A stretch of DNA of 62,190 bases from Streptomyces purpureus (GTDB taxonomy: Bacteria > Actinomycetota > Actinomycetes > Streptomycetales > Streptomycetaceae): assembly GCF_014648195.1 (NCBI RefSeq), contig NZ_BMQQ01000034.1, positions 7,468 through 69,657 on the forward strand, in the 5' to 3' direction. Numbering within the stretch: the stretch's first letter is position 1; every line of letters starts with the position of its first letter. This document shows positions 25,524 to 33,715 of this stretch, in pieces. Position numbers and translations under genes: made by a program. Under the pieces are notes generated by a model that worked only from the letters and a program-made list of their open reading frames with translations, did no database searches and was not told where the DNA came from.

Positions 25524-27188
25524 TCAGCCCCGGGTCAGCTTCTTGTACGTGGCGCGGTGCGGACGGGCCGCGTCCGGGCCGAGGCGCTCGATCTTGTTCT
25601 TCTCGTACGACTCGAAGTTACCCTCGAACCAGAACCACTTGGAGTCGCCCTCGTACGCCAGGATGTGCGTGGCGACCCGGTCCAGGAACCAGCGGTCGTG
25701 GGAGACGACCACCGCCGCGCCCGGGAAGTCGAGCAGCGCGTTCTCCAGCGAGGACAGGGTCTCGACGTCGAGGTCGTTGGTCGGCTCGTCGAGGAGCAGC
25801 AGGTTGCCGCCCTGCTTGAGGGTGAGCGCCAGGTTGAGGCGGTTGCGCTCACCACCGGAGAGGACACCGGCCGGCTTCTGCTGGTCCGGACCCTTGAAGC
25901 CGAACGCCGAGACGTAGGCGCGGGACGGCATCTCGACCTGGCCGACGTTGATGTAGTCCAGCTCGTCGGAGACGACGGCCCACAGCGTCTTCTTGGGGTC
26001 GATGTTGGCGCGGCTCTGGTCGACGTAGGAGATCTTGACGGTCTCGCCGACCTTGATCTCGCCGGAGTCCGGCTGCTCAAGGCCCTGGATCATCTTGAAG
26101 AGCGTGGTCTTGCCGGCGCCGTTCGGGCCGATGACACCGACGATGCCGTTACGCGGGAGCGTGAAGGACAGGTCGTCGATGAGGACCTTCTCGCCGAAGG
26201 CCTTGGAGAGGTTGTTGACCTCGACCACGATCGAGCCCAGACGCGGGCCCGGCGGGATCTGGATCTCCTCGAAGTCCAGCTTCCGCATCTTGTCGGCCTC
26301 GGCGGCCATCTCCTCGTACCGCGCGAGACGGGCCTTGGACTTGGCCTGGCGTCCCTTGGCGTTGGAGCGGACCCACTCGAGCTCTTCCTTGAGCCGCTTC
26401 TGGCGCTTGGCGTCCTTCTGGCCCTCGACCTTCAGACGGGCGGCCTTGTTCTCCAGGTAGGTGGAGTAGTTGCCCTCGTAGGGGTGGGCGCGGCCGCGGT
26501 CCAGCTCGAGGATCCACTCGGCGACGTTGTCGAGGAAGTACCGGTCGTGGGTGATCGCGACGACGGTGCCGGGGTACTTGGCGAGGTGCTGCTCCAGCCA
26601 CTGCACGGACTCGGCGTCCAGGTGGTTGGTGGGCTCGTCGAGGAGCAGCAGGTCGGGGGCCTCGATGAGGAGCTTGCAGAGCGCGACGCGGCGCTTCTCG
26701 CCACCGGAGAGGTTGGTGACCTGCCAGTCGCCGGGCGGGCAGCCCAGGGCGTCCATGGCCTGCTCCAGCTGGGCGTCGAGGTCCCAGGCGTTGGCGTGGT
26801 CCAGGTCCTCCTGGAGCTTGCCCATCTCCTCCATCAGCGCGTCGGAGTAGTCGGTCGCCATGAGCTCGGCGACCTCGTTGAAGCGCTTCAGCTTGCCCAT
26901 GATCTCGGCGGCGCCGTCCTGGACGTTCTCCAGGACCGTCTTGGACTCGTCCAGCGGCGGCTCCTGCAGGAGGATGCCGACGGTGTAGCCGGGCGACAGG
27001 AAGGCGTCGCCGTTGGAGGGCTGCTCAAGGCCCGCCATGATCTTGAGGACGGTGGACTTACCGGCGCCGTTCGGGCCGACCACACCGATCTTCGCGCCGG
27101 GCAGGAAGCTCAGCGTCACGTCATCGAGGATGACCTTGTCGCCGTGCGCCTTGCGCGTCTTGCGCATCGTGTAGATGTACTCAGCCAA
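25524..27188 (-). CDS. ettA: ABC-F translational throttle EttA
   Basis: Product is 554 residues, the usual EttA length. Two ABC ATPase domains (Walker A GVVGPNGAGKST and GVIGPNGAGKTT; signatures NLSGGEKRRVALCKLL and VLSGGERNRLNLAL; Walker B LLLLDEPTNHLDAES and LLLLDEPTNDLDVET) flank the EttA arm and linker. It binds the ribosome E site and gates entry into elongation according to ATP/ADP. The start is placed at TTG 27188 because EttA proteins begin MAEYIYTMRK; here that Met is TTG (TTG GCT GAG TAC). A longer frame to 27395 has no family similarity. TTG starts lower initiation and may be regulatory. Confidence 0.93.
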   Translation of the reverse strand: MAEYIYTMRKTRKAHGDKVILDDVTLSFLPGAKIGVVGPNGAGKSTVLKIMAGLEQPSNGDAFLSPGYTVGILLQEPPLDESKTVLENVQDGAAEIMGKLKRFNEVAELMATDYSDALMEEMGKLQEDLDHANAWDLDAQLEQAMDALGCPPGDWQVTNLSGGEKRRVALCKLLIEAPDLLLLDEPTNHLDAESVQWLEQHLAKYPGTVVAITHDRYFLDNVAEWILELDRGRAHPYEGNYSTYLENKAARLKVEGQKDAKRQKRLKEELEWVRSNAKGRQAKSKARLARYEEMAAEADKMRKLDFEEIQIPPGPRLGSIVVEVNNLSKAFGEKVLIDDLSFTLPRNGIVGVIGPNGAGKTTLFKMIQGLEQPDSGEIKVGETVKISYVDQSRANIDPKKTLWAVVSDELDYINVGQVEMPSRAYVSAFGFKGPDQQKPAGVLSGGERNRLNLALTLKQGGNLLLLDEPTNDLDVETLSSLENALLDFPGAAVVVSHDRWFLDRVATHILAYEGDSKWFWFEGNFESYEKNKIERLGPDAARPHRATYKKLTRG

Positions 27189-27523
27189 GAGAAACCGTCC
27201 GGCAATCCGTAGGAGTCGACATACGCTCCGCCGCCGCGGCGATCGGGACCGGTGGCCGTCGACCGGATGGTCGTGGACCGGGTGGTCGCTGATCGGCGCC
27301 AGGGCAGATACACCCCATCTTGCCGTACGTCGATCCTTCGACGGAAACCAGTACTCCGGCCAGGGGCGGCGTGTGGGGAGGAACAGGGGCTTCAACGACA
27401 GGGGCCCCTCCGGTTATTCCCGGCGGGGCCCCGACGCCCGTACGGTCACCCGAGGGTCACCGTACGCCTACTCTGCGCGCTGGTCCGCGCTGCTTGCGAG
27501 TGCTTACGACTGCTTGCGAGTCC
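27189..27523. other. Intergenic region upstream of ettA and downstream of the surface-protein gene
   Basis: 335 bases without a supportable gene. It should hold the ettA promoter near its left side and contains a hairpin (27440-27465) and a short tandem repeat at its right side. No other structure was recognised. Confidence 0.5.
27440..27465 (-). terminator. Probable hairpin terminator of the surface-protein gene
   Basis: GTACGGTCACCC, loop GA, then GGGTCACCGTAC forms a 12-bp stem with a single central C-C mismatch. It lies 58 bases beyond the stop of the thioester-domain gene. There is no long T-run, which is common for Streptomyces hairpins. Confidence 0.5.
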
Positions 27524-27530
27524 TTACGAA
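27491..27530. repeat. Short tandem repeat over the 3' end of the surface-protein gene
   Basis: Four 10-base units (TGCTTGCGAG, TGCTTACGAC, TGCTTGCGAG, TCCTTACGAA) make two copies of a 20-base unit. The stop codon (TTA on the plus strand at 27524-27526) lies in the last unit, so copies downstream of it are a duplicated gene end. Confidence 0.7.
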
Positions 27531-28930
27531 CCGATGCTCTTGCGCTGGCGGAGCATGAACACCGCGCCGCCGCCGACCACCACGAGGACCACGGCCACGC
27601 CCGCGATCAGCGGGGTGGCGCTGGAGCCGCCGGTCTCGGCGAGGTCCCCGCCGCCGGTGGTGCCGGTGGTGGAGCCGCCGGTGGTGGTGCCGCCGGCCGA
27701 GGCCGGGCTGGGCTGCGGGGCCGGGGGCTCGGACGGGGCCGGGGAGGCCGTCTTGCAGTCCAGGACGCCCTTGAAGGTCTTCCTGAAGCCGTTGGGGCCG
27801 GTGATCGTGAAGTCGTACGCCTGGTCCTCGGCGACCGGGATCGTGACGGACTTCGAGGCGCCCGCCGGGATCGTGTACTTCAGGCCCTTGAGCTCGAAGG
27901 TGAAGTCCTCGTCGCCCTTGTTGGCGGCGGTGATGTCGAGGCCGCCCTTGGCGCAGTTCTTCTCGACGGACAGCGCCGGGATCGGGCCCTTCTTCGCCCA
28001 GGCGGCGCCGGTCTGCGCGGAGACCGTGGAGGTGCTCGTGCCGGCCAGGATCAGGGTCTGGCTCTTGGTCTCGCTGACGAAGGCGCGGCCGATCGGTACG
28101 GTCGTGTCGGCCTGGACCGTCAGCGAGGTGGTGCCGTCGGCGGTACCGGCGGGCACGTCGAAGAAGATCTGGGCGCCGTTGGTGACGTCCGTGACGGGCT
28201 TGCCGGCCTTGTCGACCACCTTCACGCCGGCGGGGGCGCCCGCGGCGAGGGTGACGGAGGCCTTGGCGGCGTTGGTGGTGACGGTGACCGGGCCGAGGCG
28301 GCCGCCGGGGGCGCCGGCCACGGACGGCGGGTCGAGCTTCAGCGAGGCGCCGGGCTCCTTGAGGTTCTTCGCCTCCTTCTCCAGGTACGTGGCGAGCTTG
28401 CGGGCGTTGCCGTCCGTCGGCACCGCCTTGACCTTGTCGGAGAAGTGCCAGATCGCGGCCTGGGTGCCGGCGGCGGCCGTGCCCTCGGTGAGCTTGTCGG
28501 CGCCGACCTTCCTGGCCAGCGCGGCGAGGTCGTTCACCTGCGGGAAGGAGTTCTGCAGGATCCAGCGGATCTTGCCGGCGTCGGCGTTGTTGTGCAGGGA
28601 GGACTGGTCCCAGCCGACCTCCTTGTACTCCGTGCCCTGGCGGGCGGGGGTACGCAGGTCGATGCAGTAGGTCTGGATGGCACCCCCCGGCTGGACGGCC
28701 ATCTCGAAGAGGCCGGCCTGTGCCTGCCACTGCCGGCCGCCGGTCTCCTGGATGGTGACGGTGTCATGGATGGCGAGCCTGCCTAGTGTGGCGCTCGCGC
28801 CACCGGAGTTCTGGGTGATCTCCTCGGCCGCCGCCGGGCCCGCGAGCGCTATGGCAGCCGCAGCGACAAGGCCGGTGGCCAGGGTCGCGGCGGCAAGGCG
28901 GGCGATGCCCGGCCTCCGTACAGAAAACAT
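27524..28930 (-). CDS. Secreted thioester-domain surface protein with LAETG sortase signal
   Basis: Product is 468 residues. A signal peptide (residues 1-35, ending GPAAAEE) is followed by a Cys-Gln thioester domain: Cys89 in IQTYCIDLRT and Gln157 in AGTQAAIWHF, the pair that forms an internal thioester in Gram-positive adhesins. Beta-rich repeats follow, then a Pro/Ser/Gly/Thr spacer, LAETG, a hydrophobic helix and RQRK. LAXTG is the target of class E sortases of Streptomyces, so it should be linked to the cell wall. Thioester domains bind targets covalently. Transcribed alone; upstream 28931-29200 should hold its promoter. Confidence 0.88.
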   Translation of the reverse strand: MFSVRRPGIARLAAATLATGLVAAAAIALAGPAAAEEITQNSGGASATLGRLAIHDTVTIQETGGRQWQAQAGLFEMAVQPGGAIQTYCIDLRTPARQGTEYKEVGWDQSSLHNNADAGKIRWILQNSFPQVNDLAALARKVGADKLTEGTAAAGTQAAIWHFSDKVKAVPTDGNARKLATYLEKEAKNLKEPGASLKLDPPSVAGAPGGRLGPVTVTTNAAKASVTLAAGAPAGVKVVDKAGKPVTDVTNGAQIFFDVPAGTADGTTSLTVQADTTVPIGRAFVSETKSQTLILAGTSTSTVSAQTGAAWAKKGPIPALSVEKNCAKGGLDITAANKGDEDFTFELKGLKYTIPAGASKSVTIPVAEDQAYDFTITGPNGFRKTFKGVLDCKTASPAPSEPPAPQPSPASAGGTTTGGSTTGTTGGGDLAETGGSSATPLIAGVAVVLVVVGGGAVFMLRQRKSIGS

Positions 28931-29200
28931 GGAATTCCCCTCTGGGCGAGGCGATCCAACGTATGAGACGCGTGAGGGGAGCGCTTCGCCGGCAGACTCA
29001 AGTGCCGCATGAGTACGCGGGAATCCTAGGGATGCGGAAGAGCCCAGTCCCCACGCATGTCATCCGACAACCATTCCGACTCAGAATCGTTATGCGCGAC
29101 CGCGGTTGGGACGTGAAGGAATGGTTAACGCGGTCTCACGCGATCTCCCCAACTCGCCAACTACCAGCCACAACCAGCGAGTTTGCCGCAACGCTCCGTG
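28931..29200. other. Intergenic region holding the surface-protein promoter
   Basis: 270 bases between the 3' end of ssbB and the ATG of the surface-protein gene (both on the minus strand). The sequence is AT-richer than its surroundings around 29030-29150. I could not assign convincing -35/-10 boxes. Confidence 0.4.
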
Positions 29201-29683
29201 TCAGTCGCCCAACGGGCCGCCCAACGGACCGCCCGCCGAAACGCCCACCGGCCCGATCGCCGGATCGCCCACGGGATCGCCCATCGGATCGCCCACCGGT
29301 CCGTCCGCCGGTTTCGGCGTCGCCGCCCGCGGGGCACGCCGGAACGCGGAGGTACCGCGGGTCAGATCGTGCCCCACCGCCAGGGCGTCGATGTCGACGG
29401 AGGTTCTGCGCTGCCCCTCCCGCTCCTCCTCACGCACCTTCAACCGGCCGTGCACCACAAGCGGTTCACCCACCGCCACCGACGCCGCCAGATTCGCCCC
29501 CAGCTGCCGCCAGGCCCACACCGTGTAGAAGCTCGTGTGCCCGTCGGCCCACAGGCCCCGCTCCCGGTCCCAGCGGCGCGCGGTCACCGCGAACCGGAAC
29601 CGCGCCACCCCGCCCGTCCCGGTTTCCCGGTAGTCCACCCCGGTCGCGACATTGCCCACCAGCGTCACCGTCGTGTCGTTCAT
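29201..29683 (-). CDS. ssbB: Single-stranded DNA-binding protein SsbB
   Basis: Product is 160 residues. The OB fold (VTLVGNVATGVDYRETGTGG, ARFRFAVTARRWDRE, GHTSFYTVWAWRQLGANLAA, GEPLVVHGRLKVREEE) is the SSB family. In Streptomyces this second SSB has a role in chromosome segregation during sporulation (known for SsbB). The C terminus lacks the acidic DDDxPF tip of the main SSB and instead has Gly-Asp-Pro repeats (GDPMGDPVGDPAIGPVG) that correspond to a short DNA repeat at about 29205-29310. Start ATG 29683 has GGGGGA upstream. It is close to the dynamin genes, which act in the same developmental stage. Confidence 0.88.
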   Translation of the reverse strand: MNDTTVTLVGNVATGVDYRETGTGGVARFRFAVTARRWDRERGLWADGHTSFYTVWAWRQLGANLAASVAVGEPLVVHGRLKVREEEREGQRRTSVDIDALAVGHDLTRGTSAFRRAPRAATPKPADGPVGDPMGDPVGDPAIGPVGVSAGGPLGGPLGD

Positions 29684-29937
29684 TCCCCCGCCTTTCCCCC
29701 GTGCTTTCCGATGCCCGCCTTCCGGCAAGCCCGCCTTCCAGAGGCTCGCCTTTCAGAAGCTCGCCTTGCCATCGTGGACCGCTCGGCGGAATCTCGCCGA
29801 AGCCTGTGGACAGCCGAGCGGTTGGGGAAAACTTCGCCACCCTTTCGGGCGATGGATGTTTCGGCCGATGGACGTTGACCGGTTCGTGGGCACGGAACGC
29901 GGGTCGCGGGTGCGGGGCGGGGGGATGCGGGGCGCGC

Positions 29938-31653
29938 TCAGCGGGTGGCGGAGACCGTCACGTACTGCTCACGCACCTCCCGGTAGCGCATCAACTCGCC
30001 CGCGATCGGGTCGAGGACCCTCGCCCGCCCGCAGGCCGCGGCGGCGTCCCGCAGGCGCCGCTCGGCCTCCTGGCCGTAGCGGCGGGCGGGCCCGCCGGCC
30101 GCCGCCGCGCACGCCCACTCGACGAGCGGACCCCCGACGATCCCGGAGGCCATCACCAGGACGGGCGGCAGCATCGCCGGGTCGAGGACGCCGATGATCT
30201 GACCCACCAGCCAGAGCGCGCCGAAGATCTGAAGGAGCGTCATGGCCGCCTGGGCGAGGACGGCGGCCGGCCACCAGGCGGGCCGCGGGGGTCTGCCGGC
30301 CGGTTCGGTGGCCGTCGCGGCGAGCTCGTCGAGCGCCTCCGGCAGCCCCTGCGCCCCCCGGACCGCCGCCTCGCGCACGGCCTGCGCCCAGGGTGCGGGA
30401 AGGCCGAGGGACGCCTCGTCGGCGACGACCCGGACGGCCTGCTCCACGCGCTGCCGGGCGGTCAGCTCCTCCTCCGCGGGCTCCTGGGGGCGCTCCGCGC
30501 CGCCGGGGGTGCGGGTGCGCTCGTACCAGCGCCACAGCCGCAGCCAGGGCGTCCCGCAGGCGCGGTTGGCGTTGCGCCGCCAGGCGCGTTCGGCGGCCTC
30601 TCCGGCGGCCGCCGCGCCGACGGCGACCGCGAGCCGGGTCGCGAAGTCGTCGCGGGAGCGCTCGTCGAGCCCGGGGCGTCCTTCGGCGACGTACACCGGC
30701 CGCAGCCGGGTGGCGGCCGCGTCGACGTCGGCGCTCAGGCGCCGGGCGGGGGCGCCGCGGCTCTGGACGAACGCGCCGAGGAGTTCGCGCAGTTCGCCGA
30801 CGCCTTCGCCGGTCAGGGCGGACAGGGCGAGGACGGTGGCACCGGGCTCGCCGTGTTCGCCCAGGGCCATGCCGTCCTCGTCGAGGAGGCGGCGCAGGTC
30901 GTCCAGGACCTGGTCGGCGGCCTCGCCGGGCAGCCGGTCGATCTGGTTGAGGACGACGAAGGTGACCTCGGCGTGCCCGGCGAGCGGTCGCAGGTAGCGC
31001 TCGTGCAGGGCGGCGTCGGCGTACTTCTCGGGGTCGACGACCCAGATCACCGCGTCGACCAGGGCGAGGATCCGGTCGACCTGGTCGCGGTGGTGGGTGA
31101 CGGCGGAGTCGTGGTCGGGCAGGTCGACGAGGACGAGGCCCTGGAGGGCCTCGTCACCGGCGCCGCCGGCCAGCGGCCTGCGGCGCAGCCGCCCGGGGAT
31201 GGCGAGCCGGTCGAGCAGCCCGGCGGCGCCCTCGGACCAGCTCAGGGCGATGGGGGCGGAGGTGGTGGGGCGGCGCAGTCCGGTCTCGGCGATGGGGACG
31301 CCGGCGAGGGCGTTGAAGAGGGTGGACTTGCCGCTGCCGGTCGCTCCGGCGATGGCGACGACGGTGTGCCGGGCGGAGAGCCGCTGCCGTGCGGCGGCCT
31401 CGTCGAGGACGCGTCCGGCCTCGGCGAGGGTGGTGTCGTCGAGGCGGGTGCGGGAGAGGCCGACGAGTTCCTGGAGGGCGTCGAGGCGGATGCGCAGCGG
31501 TCCGCCGTAGGACCCGCCGATGGGCAGCGGGTCGAGCTCCTCGGCGGCCGGAGGTTCGGGGTCGGGCTGTGGGGCGGGCTTGTCGTTCACCCTGCGGGCG
31601 ATGAGCCCGTCGTCCCAGCGGTCGCTCCAGCGCTCGCTGACCGTACTCTCCAC
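29938..31653 (-). CDS. dynB: Dynamin-like GTPase DynB with two transmembrane helices
   Basis: Product is 571 residues. The GTPase domain has P-loop GATGSGKSTLFNALAG, a conserved Thr in RRPTTSAP, DLPDHDS and NQIDRLP. A C-terminal hydrophobic pair (PAAVLAQAAMTLLQIFGALW, and a second segment soon after) anchors it in the membrane. This matches DynB, which with DynA stabilises sporulation FtsZ rings in Streptomyces. Start is set at GTG 31653 (VESTVSERW), eight bases after AAGGAG; another GTG two codons earlier is too near the site. It begins two bases after the dynA stop, so the genes are coupled. Confidence 0.88.
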   Translation of the reverse strand: MESTVSERWSDRWDDGLIARRVNDKPAPQPDPEPPAAEELDPLPIGGSYGGPLRIRLDALQELVGLSRTRLDDTTLAEAGRVLDEAAARQRLSARHTVVAIAGATGSGKSTLFNALAGVPIAETGLRRPTTSAPIALSWSEGAAGLLDRLAIPGRLRRRPLAGGAGDEALQGLVLVDLPDHDSAVTHHRDQVDRILALVDAVIWVVDPEKYADAALHERYLRPLAGHAEVTFVVLNQIDRLPGEAADQVLDDLRRLLDEDGMALGEHGEPGATVLALSALTGEGVGELRELLGAFVQSRGAPARRLSADVDAAATRLRPVYVAEGRPGLDERSRDDFATRLAVAVGAAAAGEAAERAWRRNANRACGTPWLRLWRWYERTRTPGGAERPQEPAEEELTARQRVEQAVRVVADEASLGLPAPWAQAVREAAVRGAQGLPEALDELAATATEPAGRPPRPAWWPAAVLAQAAMTLLQIFGALWLVGQIIGVLDPAMLPPVLVMASGIVGGPLVEWACAAAAGGPARRYGQEAERRLRDAAAACGRARVLDPIAGELMRYREVREQYVTVSATR

Positions 31654-31655
31654 GG

Positions 31656-33260
31656 TCACCTCTCCTTCTGCAGTACGGACAACGCGGCGATCAGCTCGGC
31701 CTGCGGCTCGGGGGTCACATCGAGGGCGCGGAGCGGGGCGAGCCGCCGGTCGCGTTCGGTGTGCAGGACGCGGTCGAGGTACGAGGTCAGCAGGGCGCCG
31801 CCCTGGTCGCGCAGGCGCAGTGCGCCGTGGGCCCCGAGGAGTTCGGCGAGCCGGTCGCCGGCGCCGCGGGCCCGGCGGCCGCCGAGGAGGGCGGTGGCGA
31901 GCAGGGCGGCGACGGTGTCGGGTTCGGGGGCGGGGGTGTCGAGGGCCCGTACGGCCTCCTCGGCCAGTTCTTCCAGCTCGCGCCGCCAGCGCCGGACGTC
32001 CATGCCGATCCGCTCGGTGGCCTCCCGGTCGGCGGCGGCGCCGTCCGTACGCAGGGCTCCGGCGGCGGGTTCGCGGCGCCAGGATTCCCGTACGGTCTCG
32101 TCGGCGGCGGCCACGGCGCACTGAAGGAGGGCGATCAGGGACTCGGCGAGAGCGTCGAGGAGTTCGTCGGCGGTGCTGTCGCGGGGGTAGGTGCGCCAGC
32201 GGGTGCGGGCGTCGCCGGCGAGGACGGCGCCGCCCTTGACGCGGGCGCGGACGCGTTCGGCCTCCTGCTCGTAGGCGGTTTCGACGGCGCCGCTGAGCCG
32301 TACGGCGGCGGCGTACTGGGCGGCGACGGCGCCGGCGAGCTCGGGCATCCGGGCATTGAGGGAGTCGATGACGCCGACGGCGGTGCGGACGACGGCCTGC
32401 TGCCGGGCGGCGGGGTCGGTGGCGCGATGGACGAGCCAGCCGCGCAGGGGCGCGACGGCGGTGTCGGGCAGCAGGCCGCTGCCGCCGCCGGTGGACTCGG
32501 GCAGCTCGGGGATGGTGAACCGGGGCACCTCACCGAGCCCGGCCTTGATCAGCAGGGCTTCGTACTGGCGGGAGACCTCCCCGATGACCTGGTGGGGGAC
32601 GCGGTCGAGGACCGTGACGAGGGTGGCGTCGTACTCCTTGGCGGTACGCAGGAGATGCCAGGGCACGGCGTCGGCGTACCGGGAGGCGGTGGTGACCATG
32701 ACCCAGACGTCGGCGGCGCAGATCAACTCGGCGGCCAGGAGACGGTTCTCGACGACGAGGGAGTCGATGTCGGGGGCGTCGAGCAGGGCGAGGCCGCGGG
32801 GCAGGGAGGTGGCGGTCTCGATCCGCAGGGTGCCTGCGGGGGGCGGCTCGGGGTCCCCGGCTGGATCGGTCTCGTCCTGCTGGGGCAGCCATACGCGGGT
32901 GAGCTGGGGCAGGACCCGCATCCCGGCGAACCAGTGGTGGTCGTCGGGGTGGCAGACGAGGACGGGCGTGCGGGTGGTGGGCCGCAGCACGCCGGCCTCA
33001 CTGACGCGTCGCCCCACCAGGGAGTTGACGAGCGTCGACTTCCCGGTCCCCGTGGAGCCGCCGACGACGGCGAGCAGCGGCGCTTCGGGGTCTTTGAGCC
33101 GGGGCACCAGATAGTCGTCGAGCTGCGCGAGCAGTTCGGCGCGGGTCTGCCGGGCGCGTGGCACTCCGGGAAGGGGAAGGGGGAGACGCACGGCGGCGAC
33201 ACGGTCGCGCAGGGCGGAGAGTGCGTCGAGAAGCTGAGGCCGTACGTCCATGGTCACCAC
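31656..33260 (-). CDS. dynA: Dynamin-like GTPase DynA
   Basis: Product is 534 residues. The P-loop is GGSTGTGKSTLVNSLVG (about residues 67-83), with RPTTRTPVLVCHPDD and LLDAPDIDS following; the rest is helical with no membrane segments. It is the soluble partner in the DynA-DynB sporulation septum complex. The start is either GTG 33260 or ATG 33251 (MDVRPQLLDAL); neither has a strong ribosome-binding site. It is first of the dynAB operon. Confidence 0.88.
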   Translation of the reverse strand: MVTMDVRPQLLDALSALRDRVAAVRLPLPLPGVPRARQTRAELLAQLDDYLVPRLKDPEAPLLAVVGGSTGTGKSTLVNSLVGRRVSEAGVLRPTTRTPVLVCHPDDHHWFAGMRVLPQLTRVWLPQQDETDPAGDPEPPPAGTLRIETATSLPRGLALLDAPDIDSLVVENRLLAAELICAADVWVMVTTASRYADAVPWHLLRTAKEYDATLVTVLDRVPHQVIGEVSRQYEALLIKAGLGEVPRFTIPELPESTGGGSGLLPDTAVAPLRGWLVHRATDPAARQQAVVRTAVGVIDSLNARMPELAGAVAAQYAAAVRLSGAVETAYEQEAERVRARVKGGAVLAGDARTRWRTYPRDSTADELLDALAESLIALLQCAVAAADETVRESWRREPAAGALRTDGAAADREATERIGMDVRRWRRELEELAEEAVRALDTPAPEPDTVAALLATALLGGRRARGAGDRLAELLGAHGALRLRDQGGALLTSYLDRVLHTERDRRLAPLRALDVTPEPQAELIAALSVLQKER

Positions 33261-33565
33261 ATGCGAAGAATGCCCAATTTTGGCGCCTTTTTGAAGCGTA
33301 TAGCCTTCCCTGCGCGCCGATCGGACACTTGGGATATCAGGGACGAGTGGGCCTCAGGCATAACGAGTACACAACACCCGAGCCGTGAGGCGTGAAAAAC
33401 ACTGCGGGAATCGCACCTGCCTGCGATTATCGTTCCGCTTCACCGAACCTCCACATCGTGCCACGCAGGTGAAGCAGCCGGGCCGAGGCGATCGGAGCCC
33501 TATCCTTGTCCCGGCAAGGTCACGGACCACCCAACGGGGCTCCAGGCCACCACGGCCGCGATCCG
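33261..33565. other. Divergent intergenic region of dynA and the tRNA gene
   Basis: 305 bases without a supportable gene, separating dynA (minus) from tRNA-Arg (plus). It should contain promoters for both. No operator-like palindrome was recognised. Confidence 0.45.
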
Positions 33566-33638
33566 GCCCCCGTAGCTCAGTGGATAGAGCAGGCGCCTTC
33601 TAAGCGCTTGGCCGCAGGTTCGAGTCCTGCCGGGGGCG
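33566..33638 (+). tRNA. tRNA-Arg (anticodon TCT)
   Basis: A complete cloverleaf can be drawn: acceptor stem GCCCCCG/CGGGGGC, D arm GCTC...GAGC, anticodon arm GGCGC-CTTCTAA-GCGCT, T arm GCAGG-TTCGAGT-CCTGC. The loop centre TCT reads AGA. The 3' CCA is not encoded. AGA is rare in this GC-rich genome. Confidence 0.95.
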
Positions 33639-33647
33639 CACAAGCAA

Positions 33648-33675
33648 GACCCTCCCTTTCGGGGAGGGTCTTTTT
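33648..33675 (+). terminator. Intrinsic terminator of the tRNA gene
   Basis: Nine-base stem GACCCTCCC/GGGAGGGTC with loop TTTCG, followed by TTTTT, nine bases after the tRNA. It is a textbook rho-independent terminator. Confidence 0.93.
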
Positions 33676-33715
33676 GCCGGTCAGGGCGATTTCCTGGCGA
33701 ATTCCGGGAAGGGGC

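Noticed and set aside
29204..29310. CRISPR-like short repeats near ssbB
   Set aside because: Units are ~10 bases, contiguous and inside a coding region; no spacers or cas genes.
33566..33638. tRNA-Arg as an integration site of a mobile island
   Set aside because: No integrase gene and no repeated copy of the tRNA 3' end were seen nearby; the neighbours look like core genes.
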